64,000 bases of DNA from Pseudomonas segetis (GTDB lineage Bacteria > Pseudomonadota > Gammaproteobacteria > Pseudomonadales > Pseudomonadaceae): NCBI RefSeq assembly GCF_900188155.1, contig NZ_FZOG01000006.1, positions 236,005-300,004 of the forward strand. Direction: 5' to 3'. The notes below the pieces were generated by a model, which worked only from the letters and a program-made list of their open reading frames with translations, was not told the DNA's origin and did no database searches. The position numbers and the translations under genes are program-made. Every line of letters begins with the position of its first letter. The stretch's first letter is position 1. Of the stretch, positions 17,384 through 26,411 are shown piece after piece.

Positions 17384-18355
17384 TTAGCCTATGACGACTT
17401 GATCCTTGCCCTGGTTCTTGGCCTTGTACATCGCCTCGTCAGCACGGGCAAACAAGCTGTCCAGGGTCAAATCCGCACTATTGATGCTGGTCAGCCCCTG
17501 ACTGACGGTGACACCAAACTGGATATCTGCATGAGTGAATCGCAGTTGCTTGATCTCCCGCTGCAGGCGTTCGGCAATTTGCTTTGCCAAGGCCGTCTCG
17601 CAGCCCGGGAACAACGCGGCAAACTCTTCTCCTCCAACGCGCCCGAACAAGTCGCCCCGACGCAAGACAGAAACACCGCAAGCGGCCATCCGACGCAACA
17701 CCTCATCCCCTACCTGGTGCCCGTACTGGTCATTGATTTGCTTGAAATTATCGATATCAAGCAACAGGAAAGACAGCGGCGTACCAAACTTGCGGGCATG
17801 CTCGAATTCTTTCTGCGCACACTCGAAAAAATGCCGGCGATTACTGCTCTCCGTCAGCACATCGGTGGTGGCCAGGCGCTGCAGCTCACCTTCAAGCTGC
17901 TTCTTCTCGGTGATGTCCTCGGCAATCCCGACAACAACCTTAGCGTCGCCCACATGGCTCAAGCGCCCCATAAAGCACTTGTCGCTGAGCCAACGTAGCT
18001 GCCCGTCCGCACGGATAATCCGATACTCGCGCGACTCGACGGAACCGGTCTGCAGCACCTTGGCCAGGCTATTGGCGGCATACTCGACATCATCTGGATA
18101 GATCGAGTTGCGCCACTCGCCGTAGTCCGCCATCAGCGAAGCCGCCGGGCGGCCAAATACGGCCTCGTATGCAGGGCTGACATAAATGACTTTTTGCGTA
18201 TTCCAATCAAGCGCCCAGACCACGGCATTGATACTGCCCAACAAGGAGCTGATCAGTTGCTCGCGCTCGCGTAGGCGCGTGACCTCTGAACGGCTGTGCA
18301 GCAACGCCAGGGTCAATTCTTCAAGCTCTGTTGGCAGACGACTATTCTCATCCAT
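17384..18355 (-). CDS. PAS-GGDEF diguanylate cyclase
   Basis: Predicted cytoplasmic enzyme making cyclic di-GMP. The start ATG at 18355 (MDENSRLPTE) has AGGA upstream; earlier in-frame starts are unlikely. A short coiled coil (about 10-35) leads to a PAS fold (about 35-150, ending VVGIAEDITEKKQLEGEL) and a GGDEF domain with intact GGEEF at 241-245. The inhibitory site RRGD at 232-235 stands exactly five residues before it, so product feedback is expected. The region normally reading DxLTGLxNRR is DVLTESSNRR here, a small departure. It corresponds in position to PA0290 of P. aeruginosa. The PAS signal is unknown. Confidence 0.9.
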   Translation of the reverse strand: MDENSRLPTELEELTLALLHSRSEVTRLREREQLISSLLGSINAVVWALDWNTQKVIYVSPAYEAVFGRPAASLMADYGEWRNSIYPDDVEYAANSLAKVLQTGSVESREYRIIRADGQLRWLSDKCFMGRLSHVGDAKVVVGIAEDITEKKQLEGELQRLATTDVLTESSNRRHFFECAQKEFEHARKFGTPLSFLLLDIDNFKQINDQYGHQVGDEVLRRMAACGVSVLRRGDLFGRVGGEEFAALFPGCETALAKQIAERLQREIKQLRFTHADIQFGVTVSQGLTSINSADLTLDSLFARADEAMYKAKNQGKDQVVIG

Positions 18356-18434
18356 GGAGTTATTCCTAGCATGGGGTTTTACTAGTAAAAGCCTAGATAA
18401 GAGATAAAACCTGTTACTTAGTTCTAATAAAACC

Positions 18435-18462
18435 AAAAAGCCCGCTAATTAGCGGGCTTTTT
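18435..18462. terminator. Terminator downstream of desA
   Basis: AAAAAGCCCGCTAA pairs with TTAGCGGGCTTTTT as a near-perfect palindrome 15 bases beyond the desA stop. It can act in both directions. Confidence 0.92.
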
Positions 18463-18477
18463 AGACGAACGAGCAGG

Positions 18478-19662
18478 TTAAATAGCGTTTGGGCGCAGTG
18501 AGTAGGTTTTCAGCTGTGCTGCAAATTCACGCAGGGATTGGATACCGCTGACTTCGGCTTCATGCACCCACTGCTTGATCGCTTCGAGCATTTCGTGGCC
18601 GTTAGAACTGGTCTTGGCCCAGATCAACTGCAACGCCAAACGCTTTTCATAAATCACTTTCAGTGCCTGGCTCTGCTCAAGCATCGCATCAATGCGCAAC
18701 TGATGCTTTTCATTGAGCAAGCTGGTCTCACGCGACAGCAAGCGCTTGGCCCGGTGGAAACGGTCGCGCACCGATGCGTCGGCCTTGGCCAGTTCCTGCT
18801 TGACCAATGGGGCGATCACCAGCTTGCGGTACTGCGCCATGATCTGGAAGCGGTTGTTAAGGATCGCCATCGCGGTATCCATGTCGAGGTTGTGCTTGCC
18901 TTCAACACGGTGCGCGATTGGCGCGACACGCTGGACCTTGGCCAATCCCAAAAAGCTGAATAGCTTGATCCACGCCCAGCCCATATCGAACTCCCACTTC
19001 CTGACCGAAAGCTTGGCGGAGTTTGGATAGGTATGGTGATTGTTATGCAGCTCTTCGCCACCAATCAGAATGCCCCAAGGCACCAGGTTGGTCGCGGCAT
19101 CCCGGCACTCGAAGTTGCGGTAGCCGACTGCATGGCCAAGGCCATTGATCACGCCTGCCGCCCATACCGGGATCCACATCATCTGCACGGCCCAGACAGT
19201 AATGCCGGCCGCGCCAAACAATGCCAAATCGATAACCGCCATGATCGCCACGCCGCCCAGCCGGAAACGCGAGTACAGGTTCCGCTCGATCCAGTCCTCC
19301 GGGCAGTTCTTACCGTAAATACGCAGCGTTTCCGGGTTGTCCGCTTCCTCGGCATACAACTCGGCGCCTTTGCGCAATACAGTGCCCAGGCCCTTGATGA
19401 CCGGACTGTGCGGGTCATCCACGGTTTCACACTTGGCATGGTGTTTACGGTGGATAGCCGTCCACTCACGGGTGTTCTGCGCCGTGGTCAGCCACAGCCA
19501 GAATCGGAAGAAATGTTTGAGCGCAGGGTGCAATTCAAGAGCACGGTGCGCTGAGTAACGGTGCAGATATACCGTTACGCTGACGATCGTAATATGCGTC
19601 ATCAGCAGGGTGACCGCGATCAGTTGCCAGACCGACAAGTCAAGAATACCGTTGTACCACAT
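18478..19662 (-). CDS. desA: Delta-9 acyl-phospholipid/fatty acid desaturase
   Basis: Di-iron membrane desaturase introducing a cis double bond at position 9 of acyl chains in membrane lipids. The 394-residue protein has all three histidine boxes: HRYSAH at 34-39, HRKHH at 71-75 and ELHNNHH around 207. Hydrophobic spans lie between them (about 10-32, 50-60, 138-170). A long charged C-terminal helical extension after about 250 is typical of the Pseudomonas DesA group. Its place beside the PAS-GGDEF gene parallels PA0286 and its neighbours. The start ATG at 19662 follows GAGAGG at a rather long spacing. Confidence 0.93.
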   Translation of the reverse strand: MWYNGILDLSVWQLIAVTLLMTHITIVSVTVYLHRYSAHRALELHPALKHFFRFWLWLTTAQNTREWTAIHRKHHAKCETVDDPHSPVIKGLGTVLRKGAELYAEEADNPETLRIYGKNCPEDWIERNLYSRFRLGGVAIMAVIDLALFGAAGITVWAVQMMWIPVWAAGVINGLGHAVGYRNFECRDAATNLVPWGILIGGEELHNNHHTYPNSAKLSVRKWEFDMGWAWIKLFSFLGLAKVQRVAPIAHRVEGKHNLDMDTAMAILNNRFQIMAQYRKLVIAPLVKQELAKADASVRDRFHRAKRLLSRETSLLNEKHQLRIDAMLEQSQALKVIYEKRLALQLIWAKTSSNGHEMLEAIKQWVHEAEVSGIQSLREFAAQLKTYSLRPNAI

Positions 19663-19973
19663 GCGTTAGAGAACCTCTCTGAAGGTAAGTGCCCGGTGCA
19701 GCACCGTGCTGCATTATGTCTATCTGTATACAGAAAACCAGACGGACTTTTGCATATGAATGTTACAGGGCTGCTTGCGATGTCACTACTGCCCACTTCG
19801 GCCTCTAGAGCCCGCAGCCGCCGCGGGTTTGCAGGCTGTTCGGCCCAATTAGGCGGCAATCGACAAAATGGCTAAACAGACGACCGGTCATCCTGGATGG
19901 CATCTTCGAAACTACAGCAGCACCGATAGCAACACCGATGCCAGCAGTGTATCAAGGCCAAGTCGCGACAGAA
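19663..19973. other. Region upstream of desA
   Basis: 311 bases between desA and the convergent end of the chalcone-isomerase-like gene's transcript. It presumably carries the desA promoter. I see no open frame with coding character and no clear operator. Confidence 0.35.
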
Positions 19974-20510
19974 TCAACGGCTGCCCAGCAACTGCTGTCG
20001 CAACCCCGGATCGCGGGTTTTCGGGTCCAGCCAGATGGCAAAGAATGCCTTGGTAAACGCACCGTCTTGCACCTCATGGTGCAAACGGCCATCAACATAG
20101 AACTGACTGCGCTGGAGCAAATTAACCCCGGTGATACGCTGACCTTCCCGGATATCGACGAACGCACTCTGCATTTCGCTGCGCCAGGCCTGCAACTGCG
20201 ACTCGCTGACCTGGCCTGGGGATGTGCGGCGTATCTCGTCAAGGCTGGCATCAACAAACTCCTGACGACTGATGTCTCGATGATAAATCAGCTCAAGGGC
20301 AAAGGGTTTGCTGCTATCAAAAGGCTGCTGGGCGCTCCACAGCCGCGCCGTGTAGATGCGAAAACCCCAGATACGCAAATCGCCTTGCCCGACCAACTCT
20401 GCATCAGGCAGGACATCGCGCCAGCTGGCTGACGCCCCCAGCGGAACAATTGCAATACAACAGCTGAGCCAGAACGTTCGGCACAGGTTGGCGAGACTGG
20501 CACTGGTCAT
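19974..20510 (-). CDS. Secreted chalcone-isomerase-like protein
   Basis: A 178-codon gene starting at the ATG at 20510, with AGGGAGAG upstream; a longer frame starting at 20561 is less likely. A signal peptide with a hydrophobic core (FWLSCCIAIVPLGASA) precedes a domain opening with SWRDVLPDAELVGQGDLRIWGFRIYTARLW, the pattern of the bacterial chalcone isomerase-like family. Bacterial members are non-plant homologues whose ligand is unknown, possibly fatty acids. It is 86 bases downstream of the CHR transporter gene in the same direction. Function is therefore only a family-level statement. Confidence 0.8.
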   Translation of the reverse strand: MTSASLANLCRTFWLSCCIAIVPLGASASWRDVLPDAELVGQGDLRIWGFRIYTARLWSAQQPFDSSKPFALELIYHRDISRQEFVDASLDEIRRTSPGQVSESQLQAWRSEMQSAFVDIREGQRITGVNLLQRSQFYVDGRLHHEVQDGAFTKAFFAIWLDPKTRDPGLRQQLLGSR

Positions 20511-20596
20511 CACAAACTCTCCCTGCAAGAAAGATGGCTGTGGGTTGATAGTCCTGCGCAATCGACAACAAAGCCACTGCTAATTTGCTTGACTGC

Positions 20597-21949
20597 TCAA
20601 CTGAGGCGCAGCAGGTGCACCAGCAAGCCACAACAGGCGCTCAGCGCAATCACCTGAATAACCCCACGCTTGTAGCGCAGCAAGGCCACGGCGGCGGCTG
20701 CGACAATTAGCGCCGAGGGCCAGTCAAAGGCTGCACTCATGCCTTGTGGCCAGAGCACGTGGTAGGCGAAAAACAACGCCAGATTGAGAATAACCCCAAC
20801 CACCGCCGCCGTAATTGCCGTTAACGGCGCGGTAAATTTCAGTTGATTGTGGGTCGACTCCACCAGCGGCCCGCCCGCAAGAATAAACAGGAACGAGGGC
20901 AGGAAGGTAAACCAGCTCACGAGCACCGCTGCCACAGCTCCGGCCAGAAACAGCTGTTCAGCGCCGAAGACCTGCTGCACATAGGCACCAATGAAACCGA
21001 CAAAGGCGACCACCATGATCAGCGGTCCAGGCGTGGTTTCGCCCAGCGCCAACCCGTCAATCATTTGCACGGGGGTCAACCAGCCATACTGCGCGATTGC
21101 GCCTTGATAGACGTAAGGCAACACCGCATAGGCACCACCAAAGGTCAGCAACGCAGCCTTGGTGAAGAACCAGGCCATCTGCGTCAGCGTACCCTCCCAA
21201 CCAAACGCCAGCATCAATGACGCCATGGGCAGCAACCAGAGCAAGCCCCCCACCAGGAGCAACTTGACCAACCCTGCCAGGGTAAAGCGCGCATGGGCAG
21301 GCGCTGGCGTATGGTCATCGATTAACGCGTCTGTGGCTACTGGGGTGAGCGCGTCGGCACGGGCGGGCCCGCTAAACCAGTGTGGCCAGATACGCCCGGC
21401 AACGTAGCCAGTCACCGCGGCTCCCAGGACGATCAGTGGAAAAGCGATCTCAAGGGCAAAAATCGCCACAAAGGCGGCGCTGGCAATCAACCACAACCCG
21501 GGATTGGTTAGCGTCCGTGAGCCGATACGGTAGGTCGCCTGGATCACAATTGCAGTGACCGCCGGCTTGATCCCATAAAACAGTCCTACAACCAGCGGTT
21601 GGTCGCCAAAAGCGATGTATAGCCATGACAACGCAATAAGGATAAGCAGCGAAGGCAGGATGAATAAGGCGCCCGCAATAATCCCACCCCAGGTGCGGTG
21701 CATGAGCCAGCCGATGTAGGTCGCCAATTGTTGCGCTTCTGGCCCTGGCAGCATCATGCAGTAGTTCAGGGCATGCAGGAACCGGCGCTCAGACAACCAG
21801 CGACGGCGGACCACCAGCTCTTCATGCATGATCGCAATTTGCCCAGCCGGACCGCCAAAGCTGATCAGCCCCAGTTTCAGCCAGAAACGGAAGGCTTCAA
21901 GAAAACTGACAGATTGTGGCGCTTGGCCTTGTTTTTTTGAGCAGGACAT
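20597..21949 (-). CDS. chrA: CHR-family chromate/anion transporter
   Basis: A 450-residue bidomain membrane transporter of the chromate ion transporter family. The two homologous halves each show the characteristic motifs: ISFGGPAGQIA and LPGPEAQQLATYIG in the first half, LTFGGAYAVLPY and LGETTPGPLIMVVAFVGF in the second, with a hydrophilic stretch around 205-225 separating them. Family members expel chromate or sulfate-like anions; the natural substrate here is not shown. It lies 63 bases after ppk2 and may be the distal gene of a pit-ppk2-chrA transcript. Confidence 0.9.
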   Translation of the reverse strand: MSCSKKQGQAPQSVSFLEAFRFWLKLGLISFGGPAGQIAIMHEELVVRRRWLSERRFLHALNYCMMLPGPEAQQLATYIGWLMHRTWGGIIAGALFILPSLLILIALSWLYIAFGDQPLVVGLFYGIKPAVTAIVIQATYRIGSRTLTNPGLWLIASAAFVAIFALEIAFPLIVLGAAVTGYVAGRIWPHWFSGPARADALTPVATDALIDDHTPAPAHARFTLAGLVKLLLVGGLLWLLPMASLMLAFGWEGTLTQMAWFFTKAALLTFGGAYAVLPYVYQGAIAQYGWLTPVQMIDGLALGETTPGPLIMVVAFVGFIGAYVQQVFGAEQLFLAGAVAAVLVSWFTFLPSFLFILAGGPLVESTHNQLKFTAPLTAITAAVVGVILNLALFFAYHVLWPQGMSAAFDWPSALIVAAAAVALLRYKRGVIQVIALSACCGLLVHLLRLS

Positions 21950-22012
21950 AGAGCCACTGGTAATAGGGCGCCCATCACGACATTGGGGCGGGTGCAGGGC
22001 CAGATAAATACC

Positions 22013-22936
22013 TCAGAAGAACTGGGGCACCAGCATCTGCTGCGGAACCGGCGAGCGCAGATAGTCCGCATTATATACCCGCGCAGGCAATACCACTTCG
22101 GGCTGCTTGGTCTGGCCGTAGGGAATTTGCATCAGCAAGTGCTGGATGCAATTTAGCCGGGCACGCTTTTTGTCGTCAGCCTCGACAATCCACCAAGGCG
22201 CCTGCTCGGTGTGGGTGCGCGAGAGCATTTCTTCCTTGGCCCGGGTGTAATCTTCCCAGCGGCGGCGCGACTCCAGGTCCATGGGCGATAGCTTCCACTG
22301 CTTGAGCGGATCATGGATACGCATCAGGAAGCGTCGGTATTGCTCCTCATCGGTGATCGAGAACCAGTACTTGACCAAGATGATGCCCGAACGAATCAGC
22401 ATGCGTTCAAACTCCGGCACGCTGCGATAGAACTCTTCGTACTCATCGTCAGTGCAAAACCCCATGACCCGCTCGACACCTGCGCGGTTGTACCAACTGC
22501 GGTCAAACAGGACCAATTCCCCAGCGGCGGGCAAATGCGCGACATAACGCTGGAAATACCATTGGCTGCGCTCCCGCTCACTGGGCGCGGGCAGGGCAGC
22601 AACACGGCATACGCGCGGGTTCAGGCGTTGGGTAATGCGCTTGATAGCACCGCCCTTTCCTGCCGCATCACGCCCCTCAAACAGCACTACCACCTTGAGT
22701 TTCTGTTCGACGACCCACTCCTGCAACTTGACCAGCTCGGACTGCAGGCGCAGCAGTTCACGCAAGTACAGGCGCCGGTCCATATCCACCGGTGCCGCGT
22801 GCCCCAACTCCTTGAGCACAGGGTCAAGGCGAACATCGTCGAACTCCATTTCCAGCTCTTCGTCGAAACTGTCGAGGATATCGGCATGCAAGCGTGACGC
22901 CTGCTCGGCAAAATCCAGGTTTGCGTTATCGGTCAT
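22013..22936 (-). CDS. ppk2: Polyphosphate kinase 2
   Basis: PPK2-family P-loop kinase that transfers phosphate between polyphosphate and nucleotides (usually GDP or ADP to the triphosphate). The 307-residue protein has Walker A GRDAAGKGG at 88-96, Walker B-like DRSWYNRAG at 145-153 and the downstream FERMLIRSGIILVKYWFSI block. A 60-residue acidic N-terminal extension precedes the core. Start ATG at 22936 follows GAGGACC. It begins 25 bases after the Pit phosphate transporter gene, so phosphate entry and polyphosphate use are likely co-expressed. Confidence 0.94.
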   Translation of the reverse strand: MTDNANLDFAEQASRLHADILDSFDEELEMEFDDVRLDPVLKELGHAAPVDMDRRLYLRELLRLQSELVKLQEWVVEQKLKVVVLFEGRDAAGKGGAIKRITQRLNPRVCRVAALPAPSERERSQWYFQRYVAHLPAAGELVLFDRSWYNRAGVERVMGFCTDDEYEEFYRSVPEFERMLIRSGIILVKYWFSITDEEQYRRFLMRIHDPLKQWKLSPMDLESRRRWEDYTRAKEEMLSRTHTEQAPWWIVEADDKKRARLNCIQHLLMQIPYGQTKQPEVVLPARVYNADYLRSPVPQQMLVPQFF

Positions 22937-22961
22937 GACAGGTCCTCAGGTTAGGCCCGCC

Positions 22962-24566
22962 TCAGAAGAGGCTTCGCAAGGCCAGGAAGGCAACGGCGGC
23001 AAGCACTGCCGCGGCAGGCAGGGTAATCACCCAGGCCAGGGCAATGGGTTTCATCAGCGACCAGTTGGTTTGCCGGTTGACCAGGCCAATGCCCAGCACC
23101 GCTCCAATCAGGATGTGCGTGCTCGATACCGGCAGCCCCATCACCGAGGCCAGCATCACCACCGCGGCCGCCGCAAGCTCGGCGGAAAACCCCGAGGCAG
23201 GATGCAACGCAGTGAGGTTGTGGCCCACAGTTTGAATCACCTCTTTGCCGATAAACCACAAGCCGGCAATCAGAGCGACACCGAAGGTGACCATTGCCGC
23301 AGTCGGAATGGCTGCTTCTGAACCGATAGCGCCGGTACGCAATACTTCCAGAATCGCAACAAACGGCCCGATGGCATTGGCTATATCGTTGGACCCATGA
23401 CTGAAGGCAAAGCCACAAGCGGTAAAGACCTGCATCCAGCTGAACATGACAAAAGTCGCCCGGCTCAGCGATTCCCCCTTCAGGGTTTTGGCAAAGATAA
23501 AAGTCGCCAGCCAGACCAGCGCCCCGATCATCACCATGATCAAGTAGCTGTTAAGGGTGCTCAGGCCCAGGTGCATGTTCTTCAGGCCCTTGAACAGCAA
23601 CATGGAGGAGATGATCACCGCCCCAATTGCCGCGATCACCGGCACCCAGGTTTCCAGTGCATTGTGGGTACGCAACTGGCCACGCTTGTTCTCGATTTTC
23701 TGCAGGTCGCGGTAGTAGTCGGACTCAAGGTCTTCGGCTTGGAAATCGCGATCGTTGATCACCTGCATGTCGCGCGTCATGGAGTGGGTGTAGGAGATTT
23801 TCTGGATCTCGGACAGCCGCTCAAATGCCTCTTTGTGCCGGCGCTGGTGATTGCGCTTTTCTTCCCGGATCTGCCTTATCTGGCTTTCCGCCTCGTCGTT
23901 GTAAGTGAGGATGTATTTTTTTATCTGCGCGTACAGCAGGTACGCCACAATCCCGCCGAGCAACGGTGACAGCACCCAGGAAATCGCGATTTGACCGATT
24001 TTGTCCCACTGCACCAGCGCCAGTGCCGTATCAGTACCGTTGAGCAGGATGCCCAAAGTGATAGAGCTACCGACAATCGCACCAATGATCGAATGGGTGG
24101 TGGAGACGGGATAGCCCTTCCTGGTCGCGTACAGTAACCAAACGCCCGCCGCGATCAGTGCCGACATCATGATGTAGACAAAGTCCATCGGCGAGACCGC
24201 CATGGCACCCAGGTCAACAATGCCGCCGCGTATGGTCGAGGTCACTTCACCGCCAGCGATTACCGCGCCGCTGACCTCAAATACCGCCGCGACCATCAGC
24301 GCCTGGCGTATGCTCAGGGTGCCCGCACCAACACTGGTTCCAAAGGAGTTGGCGACATCGTTACCGCCAATGTTGAAGGCCATGAAGATGCCAAACAAGG
24401 TCGCCAGGATAAACAACAGCGCATAGTTGTTGTGGGTGTACTCCAGCCCCCAAACCATGAAATACAAGGTGACAGCGATAAGCATCGCAGCGAAAACCAG
24501 ACTGATTTTCGAGATGCCCCCTGCCGGAGTAGCCAAGACGTTACTTGAAGTTGGGGAGCCAGCCAT
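22962..24566 (-). CDS. pit: Low-affinity inorganic phosphate transporter (Pit family)
   Basis: Proton-coupled inorganic phosphate (or metal-phosphate) permease of the inner membrane. The 534-residue protein has the duplicated signature of the family: NIGGNDVANSFGTSVGAG near 65-82 and SHGSNDIANAIGPFVAI in the second half. Multiple membrane spans flank a central charged cytoplasmic loop of about 120 residues (about 215-310). It heads a likely operon with ppk2. The divergent modABC promoter lies upstream. The start ATG at 24566 has GGAGGG upstream. Confidence 0.94.
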   Translation of the reverse strand: MAGSPTSSNVLATPAGGISKISLVFAAMLIAVTLYFMVWGLEYTHNNYALLFILATLFGIFMAFNIGGNDVANSFGTSVGAGTLSIRQALMVAAVFEVSGAVIAGGEVTSTIRGGIVDLGAMAVSPMDFVYIMMSALIAAGVWLLYATRKGYPVSTTHSIIGAIVGSSITLGILLNGTDTALALVQWDKIGQIAISWVLSPLLGGIVAYLLYAQIKKYILTYNDEAESQIRQIREEKRNHQRRHKEAFERLSEIQKISYTHSMTRDMQVINDRDFQAEDLESDYYRDLQKIENKRGQLRTHNALETWVPVIAAIGAVIISSMLLFKGLKNMHLGLSTLNSYLIMVMIGALVWLATFIFAKTLKGESLSRATFVMFSWMQVFTACGFAFSHGSNDIANAIGPFVAILEVLRTGAIGSEAAIPTAAMVTFGVALIAGLWFIGKEVIQTVGHNLTALHPASGFSAELAAAAVVMLASVMGLPVSSTHILIGAVLGIGLVNRQTNWSLMKPIALAWVITLPAAAVLAAVAFLALRSLF

Positions 24567-24739
24567 TTGTATCCCTCCAGACTAAAGCGCAATGGCCCCA
24601 TTACGGGGAGGTCGTTCTGGCTGATCATTTATTCACCAGAAGGTGACAGGCTGATTAAGAAAAAATGACCAAAGATCAAGCGCTGCGGTACTGCCAGGTA
24701 CGTTGGCGTTGTAGAAAATCCGTATTCGCCTCTAAAAAG

Positions 24740-24763
24740 CGCTGTATATTTTCAAATACAGCG
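24740..24763 (+). promoter_or_regulatory. ModE-type operator 1
   Basis: CGCTGTAT, eight bases, then ATACAGCG is a perfect inverted repeat about 190 bases before modA. The geometry equals that of the E. coli ModE operator (two CGnTATAT-like half-sites, 8-base spacer). Confidence 0.7.
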
Positions 24764-24904
24764 ATATAAGCTAGCCTCGTATCAGCACAAGCAGCTCGAA
24801 TCTGGCCGTGCGGTTTACCTGCACAGATTTTTATTGACTTAAAAGTCAGCTTTCAACAGCATGCAGCCATTATTTCGGCCAATGCTGGGCAAGCATCCGC
24901 CAAG

Positions 24905-24928
24905 CGCTATATACAAAAACATATACCG
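24905..24928 (+). promoter_or_regulatory. ModE-type operator 2
   Basis: CGCTATAT, eight bases, then ATATACCG, one mismatch from a perfect inverted repeat and very near the ModE consensus. It ends 25 bases before the modA ATG, where bound ModE-molybdate would block transcription or its early elongation. Confidence 0.75.
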
Positions 24929-24953
24929 ATTGATGCACCCAAAGGGGAAATCC

Positions 24954-25712
24954 ATGTTTCGCCATCGCCTCAAAGCCCTCTGCGCCCTGCTCGTTGCCGG
25001 CGCACTAAGCCCTAATAGCTTCGCCGCGGATGTTAATGTCGCCGTTGCCGCCAACTTCACCGCTCCACTGAAAGCAATCGCCGCAGAATTTGAGAAAGAC
25101 ACCGGCCACAGGGTTATCCCGGCATTCGGCGCTACCGGCCAACTCTTTGCGCAGATCAACAATGGCGCGCCATTTGAAGTATTTCTTAGCGCCGATGACA
25201 GCACCCCGGCCAAGCTTGAACAAGCGGGCAACAGCGTTCCCGGCTCACGTTTCACCTACGCCACCGGCGCCCTGGTGCTGTGGTCGGCCAAACCCGGTTA
25301 CATCGACGAACAAGGCGCCGTACTCAGGCAAAACGGGTTCAAGCACTTGGCGATGGCTAACCCCAAAGCTGCTCCATACGGCCGTGCAGCCACACAAACC
25401 CTGGAGAAACTGGGCTTGAGCACACGCCTCAAGGACAAGATCGTTGAGGGCCAAAGCATCACTCAAGCCCTGCAGTTCGTTTCCACCGGCAACGCCGAGC
25501 TGGGGTTTGTGGCACTGTCGCAAGTGTATAAAGATGGCAAGATAAGCAGCGGCTCAGCCTGGCTTGTACCGGACGCCTACTATCAACCCATTGAACAAGA
25601 CGCACTGATCCTCAGCAAAGGTGCAAATAACCCAGCGGCCAAAGCCCTGACTGATTACCTCAAAGGCCCCAAAGCCCAGGCGATCATCAAGTCTTATGGC
25701 TACAAGATTTAA
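24954..25712 (+). CDS. modA: Molybdate-binding periplasmic protein
   Basis: Captures molybdate (or tungstate) in the periplasm for the ModBC importer. The ATG at 24954 is preceded by AAGGGGAAA and followed by a signal peptide (cleavage near SFAADV); the open frame begins earlier but overlaps the operator. The 252-residue protein carries ModA hallmarks: VAVAANFTAPL, FGATGQLFAQI, FEVFLSADDSTPAKL, ANPKAAPYGRAA and TGNAELGFVALSQV. It is first in modABC, with two ModE-like sites upstream, so repression by molybdate is expected. Confidence 0.95.
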   Translation: MFRHRLKALCALLVAGALSPNSFAADVNVAVAANFTAPLKAIAAEFEKDTGHRVIPAFGATGQLFAQINNGAPFEVFLSADDSTPAKLEQAGNSVPGSRFTYATGALVLWSAKPGYIDEQGAVLRQNGFKHLAMANPKAAPYGRAATQTLEKLGLSTRLKDKIVEGQSITQALQFVSTGNAELGFVALSQVYKDGKISSGSAWLVPDAYYQPIEQDALILSKGANNPAAKALTDYLKGPKAQAIIKSYGYKI

Positions 25713-25727
25713 CCCCGAGCCTGCGCA

Positions 25728-26411
25728 ATGCCCCTGAGCAACGACGACCTAAGCGCCATCTGGCTGACCCTTGAACTGGCATCGCTGACCACCGTGCTTT
25801 TGCTGCTGATCGGCACGCCAATCGCCTGGTGGCTTGCACGCACAGACTCATGGTTGAAGCGCCCGGTTGGCGCCGTAGTCGCCCTGCCGCTGGTCCTGCC
25901 TCCCACGGTTATCGGCTTTTACCTGTTGATTGCGCTGGGGCCAAATGGCTACATCGGACAGCTCACTGAAAGCCTGGGCTGGGGAATCCTGACGTTCAGC
26001 TTCACCGGCCTGGTGATCGGCTCGGTGTTTTATTCCCTGCCCTTTGTTGTACAGCCGCTGCAAAATGCCTTCGAGTCGATTGGCAACGCCCCCCTTGAAG
26101 CCGCTGCCACCCTGCGCGCAAGTAAGCTGGATACATTCTTCAGTGTGGTCATACCGCTGGCACGGCCCGGCTTTATCACCGCTTCGATTCTAGGTTTCGC
26201 GCACACCGTCGGCGAGTTTGGCGTGGTACTGATGATTGGCGGCAACATTCCGGGCAAGACTCAGGTTGTGTCGGTGCAAATCTATAACCATGTCGAAACC
26301 CTGCAATACACCCAGGCCCATTGGCTGGCTGGCGGCATGCTGCTGTTTTCGTTTGTCGTGTTGCTCGCGCTCTACTCCAGCCGCCAGGCGAAGCAAGGCT
26401 GGCAGTCATGA
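25728..26411 (+). CDS. modB: Molybdate ABC transporter permease
   Basis: Inner-membrane channel subunit of the molybdate importer, 227 residues. About five membrane spans are seen, with the ABC-permease EAA loop at EAAATLRASKLDTFFSVVIPLARPGF and the family segment HTVGEFGVVLMIGGNIPGKT. It starts 15 bases after modA, and its TGA overlaps the modC ATG (ATGA), so translation is coupled. Confidence 0.95.
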   Translation: MPLSNDDLSAIWLTLELASLTTVLLLLIGTPIAWWLARTDSWLKRPVGAVVALPLVLPPTVIGFYLLIALGPNGYIGQLTESLGWGILTFSFTGLVIGSVFYSLPFVVQPLQNAFESIGNAPLEAAATLRASKLDTFFSVVIPLARPGFITASILGFAHTVGEFGVVLMIGGNIPGKTQVVSVQIYNHVETLQYTQAHWLAGGMLLFSFVVLLALYSSRQAKQGWQS

